Shown here in pieces: positions 62,646 to 64,000 of a DNA stretch of 64,000 nucleotides (positions within the stretch are counted from its first letter, which is position 1; each line of letters starts with the position of its first letter). This DNA comes from Pseudocitrobacter corydidari. GTDB taxonomy: Bacteria > Pseudomonadota > Gammaproteobacteria > Enterobacterales > Enterobacteriaceae. Position numbers and translations under genes: made by a program. Where the stretch lies: NCBI RefSeq assembly GCF_021172065.1, contig NZ_CP087880.1, positions 1,712,583 through 1,776,582 on the forward strand, written 5' to 3'. The notes under the pieces are model-generated. The model made no database searches. It was not told the origin of the DNA and saw nothing but the letters and a program-made list of their open reading frames with translations.

Positions 62646-63581
62646 TTATTTATTCAACTGAAACAGCGACATCCCCTGCATATCGCTAAACGCTTTATAC
62701 GATGCCTGTAGCGCCGTTTGCTGCATCACGTAGTTAGAGATTGTCTCATTCCAGTCCACATCCACCAGATTGCTCATCTGCTGCGTCTGGCTTAACGCGC
62801 GGTCATCGCCCAGCGCGTCAAGTTTATCCAGTTCATTAAGCTGAGTGCCCAGTTCAGCACGTACGCTCAGTACATTGTTGAGCGAGTTGCTTAGCCCTCG
62901 GTTGGTTTTGTCGATAGCGGCGCTGGCCAGCGCCTGCGCATCTTCATCATCACTCACCGGTTTATTCAGCGCGGCAATTGCGCTGTCCAGCATCTCAAAA
63001 AGATTGCTATCCGTTCCCGGTTTAGCATTGCTGGTCAGGCTATCAAAAATCTTGTCGCCCGTATGACCAATCACCATTGAGCGTGAAGCATCGACCTGCT
63101 GCGCGACATTTTCCGAGCCGCCGACATACGTACCGTCATCGGTAAACGGTGCCGTATCGGTTTTATAACCGGCAAAAATATAGCGACCGTTGCCGTCCTG
63201 GCTGTTCGCCAGATTGAGAAGCTGATCGCGGATCCCTTGCAGGTCGGTTGCCAGTGAGGCCCGGTCATCATCGCTTAATGTGCCGTTCCCCGCATACACG
63301 ATTTTCTCTTGCGCCGATTGAATCGCCGTGGTCACCTGCGCCAGCGTATTTTCTTCCATCGACACGCGCTGAGTGGCAAACGTGCGCGCGGTGGCAAACT
63401 GGCTGTTTTGCGCCTGCGCTTGCGACAGCACCACCGCCTGCGATGCCGCCACCGGGTCGTCGGATGCGCGGTTCACCCGCTTGCCGGTCGACATTTGTTC
63501 ACCGTATTTCAGCCATTCAGACTGGGAATTCGTTATCCCGCGCATATTCTGCTGATACATCATCAGGGTGCTGACACGCAT
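62646..63581 (-). CDS. flgL: Flagellar hook-filament junction protein FlgL (HAP3)
   Basis: A 311-residue protein (E. coli FlgL 317) with flagellin-like coiled-coil ends: N-terminal MRVSTLMMYQQNMRGI and C-terminal MQQTALQASYKAFSDMQ. It sits between FlgK and the filament and is exported by the flagellar type III system. It follows flgK by 15 bases, as in E. coli, where the pair is also expressed from a FliA promoter. Confidence 0.96.
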   Translation of the reverse strand: MRVSTLMMYQQNMRGITNSQSEWLKYGEQMSTGKRVNRASDDPVAASQAVVLSQAQAQNSQFATARTFATQRVSMEENTLAQVTTAIQSAQEKIVYAGNGTLSDDDRASLATDLQGIRDQLLNLANSQDGNGRYIFAGYKTDTAPFTDDGTYVGGSENVAQQVDASRSMVIGHTGDKIFDSLTSNAKPGTDSNLFEMLDSAIAALNKPVSDDEDAQALASAAIDKTNRGLSNSLNNVLSVRAELGTQLNELDKLDALGDDRALSQTQQMSNLVDVDWNETISNYVMQQTALQASYKAFSDMQGMSLFQLNK

Positions 63582-63596
63582 ACGTTATTCCTCTCC

Positions 63597-64000
63597 TTAG
63601 CGAATATTAATCAGGGCATCAAACAGGGTGCTTGCCGTTTGCAGCACCTGGGCATTCGCCAGATAGTACTGCTGGAAGAGTTGCAGGTTGCCGTACTCTT
63701 CATCCAGGTTCACGCCGGAAATGGATTGCTGCTGTTTGCTGAGCTGGGTGACGACGTTGCTTTGCGTGGTGCTGCTGGTTTCAAGCGTCGAGGTTTTATT
63801 CCCGATATCGCTGACCAGCGCCGCATACGCGTCGTTAAAGGTTTTCGAATTTCCCACCAGCTTCGCGTTTTGCAAATCCAGCAGCGCCTGGCCGTTACGG
63901 TTATCGCTCTCGCCATTTTCCGCGTCATCAATACCCAGTGCGAGCTCAGATTCATCACTTATCGCCACGCTCATATTCACAATTGCATCGCTCACCGGCT
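63597..64000 (-). CDS. flgK: Flagellar hook-associated protein FlgK, C-terminal part
   Basis: The window holds only the last 133 residues or so; the gene continues past 64,000. The end matches FlgK: DIGNKTSTLETSS, QQQSISGVNLDEEYGNL, QQYYLANAQVLQTASTLFDALINIR. This is the first junction protein between hook and filament. The Met-like codon near 63995 is internal and not the true start. Confidence 0.95.
   Translation of the reverse strand, partial: PVSDAIVNMSVAISDESELALGIDDAENGESDNRNGQALLDLQNAKLVGNSKTFNDAYAALVSDIGNKTSTLETSSTTQSNVVTQLSKQQQSISGVNLDEEYGNLQLFQQYYLANAQVLQTASTLFDALINIR

Overview
The window is a chromosomal segment of an enterobacterium (family Enterobacteriaceae). About three quarters of it is the backbone that E. 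coli carries between icd and flgK, read here in the opposite map direction, and most proteins match the E. coli product in length and motifs. I cannot name the genus from this sequence alone; an Enterobacter, Lelliottia, Leclercia, Citrobacter or Kluyvera type relative would all fit. There are no tRNA or rRNA genes, no insertion sequences and no CRISPR array.

Layout. Positions 1-7,026 are accessory: the N-terminus of a membrane sensor, a 37-residue His-rich lipoprotein, a small membrane protein, a yeaR-yeaR-yoaG nitrate/NO-type operon with a duplicated yeaR, and a Fur-type iron island (YncE-like lipoprotein divergent from a FhuE-like receptor, then an MFS carrier). Positions 7,124-9,959 are a gtrA-gtrB-glycosyltransferase operon that ends beside the 3' end of icd, a known phage attachment gene. 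From 10,018 the backbone runs icd, rluE, nudJ, mnmA, hflD, purB, [inserted EAL gene], phoP, phoQ, roxA, pepT, potABCD. A 5.5 kb insertion at 26,509-32,004 carries an exported DUF4034-like protein, a GntR/UTRA regulator, an orphan cellobiose-type PTS EIIC and a cytoplasmic GH3 glycosidase. The backbone resumes with cobB, nagK, lolEDC, ycfT, mfd, ptsG, ycfH, holB, tmk, mltG, pabC, fabF, acpP, fabG, fabD, fabH, plsX, rpmF, yceD, yceF, rluC, rne. A LysR/MFS pair sits between rne and flgL-flgK, and the window ends inside flgK.

Working together. The fab cluster with plsX and acpP is the fatty acid and phospholipid precursor factory, cotranscribed with rpmF and yceD. lolCDE is the lipoprotein release ABC transporter. 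potABCD imports spermidine/putrescine. phoPQ senses Mg2+ and cationic peptides. ptsG keeps its Mlc operator and the SgrS-pairing stretch over its ribosome binding site. rne keeps a long leader of the kind used for autoregulation.

Most notable points: (1) mfd and ptsG are adjacent, whereas E. coli has about a dozen genes (fhuE, hinT, lpoB, thiK, nagZ, ndh, ldtC and others) between them; (2) a PTS EIIC is paired with a non-phospho GH3 enzyme and no EIIA or EIIB; (3) a gtr operon of unknown sugar specificity lies at the icd phage site; (4) a YncE family member has become a lipoprotein next to a siderophore receptor; (5) yeaR is duplicated under an NsrR-like operator. I do not see a clearly new multi-gene system. 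The PTS/GH3 island and the iron island are the best candidates for undescribed biology.
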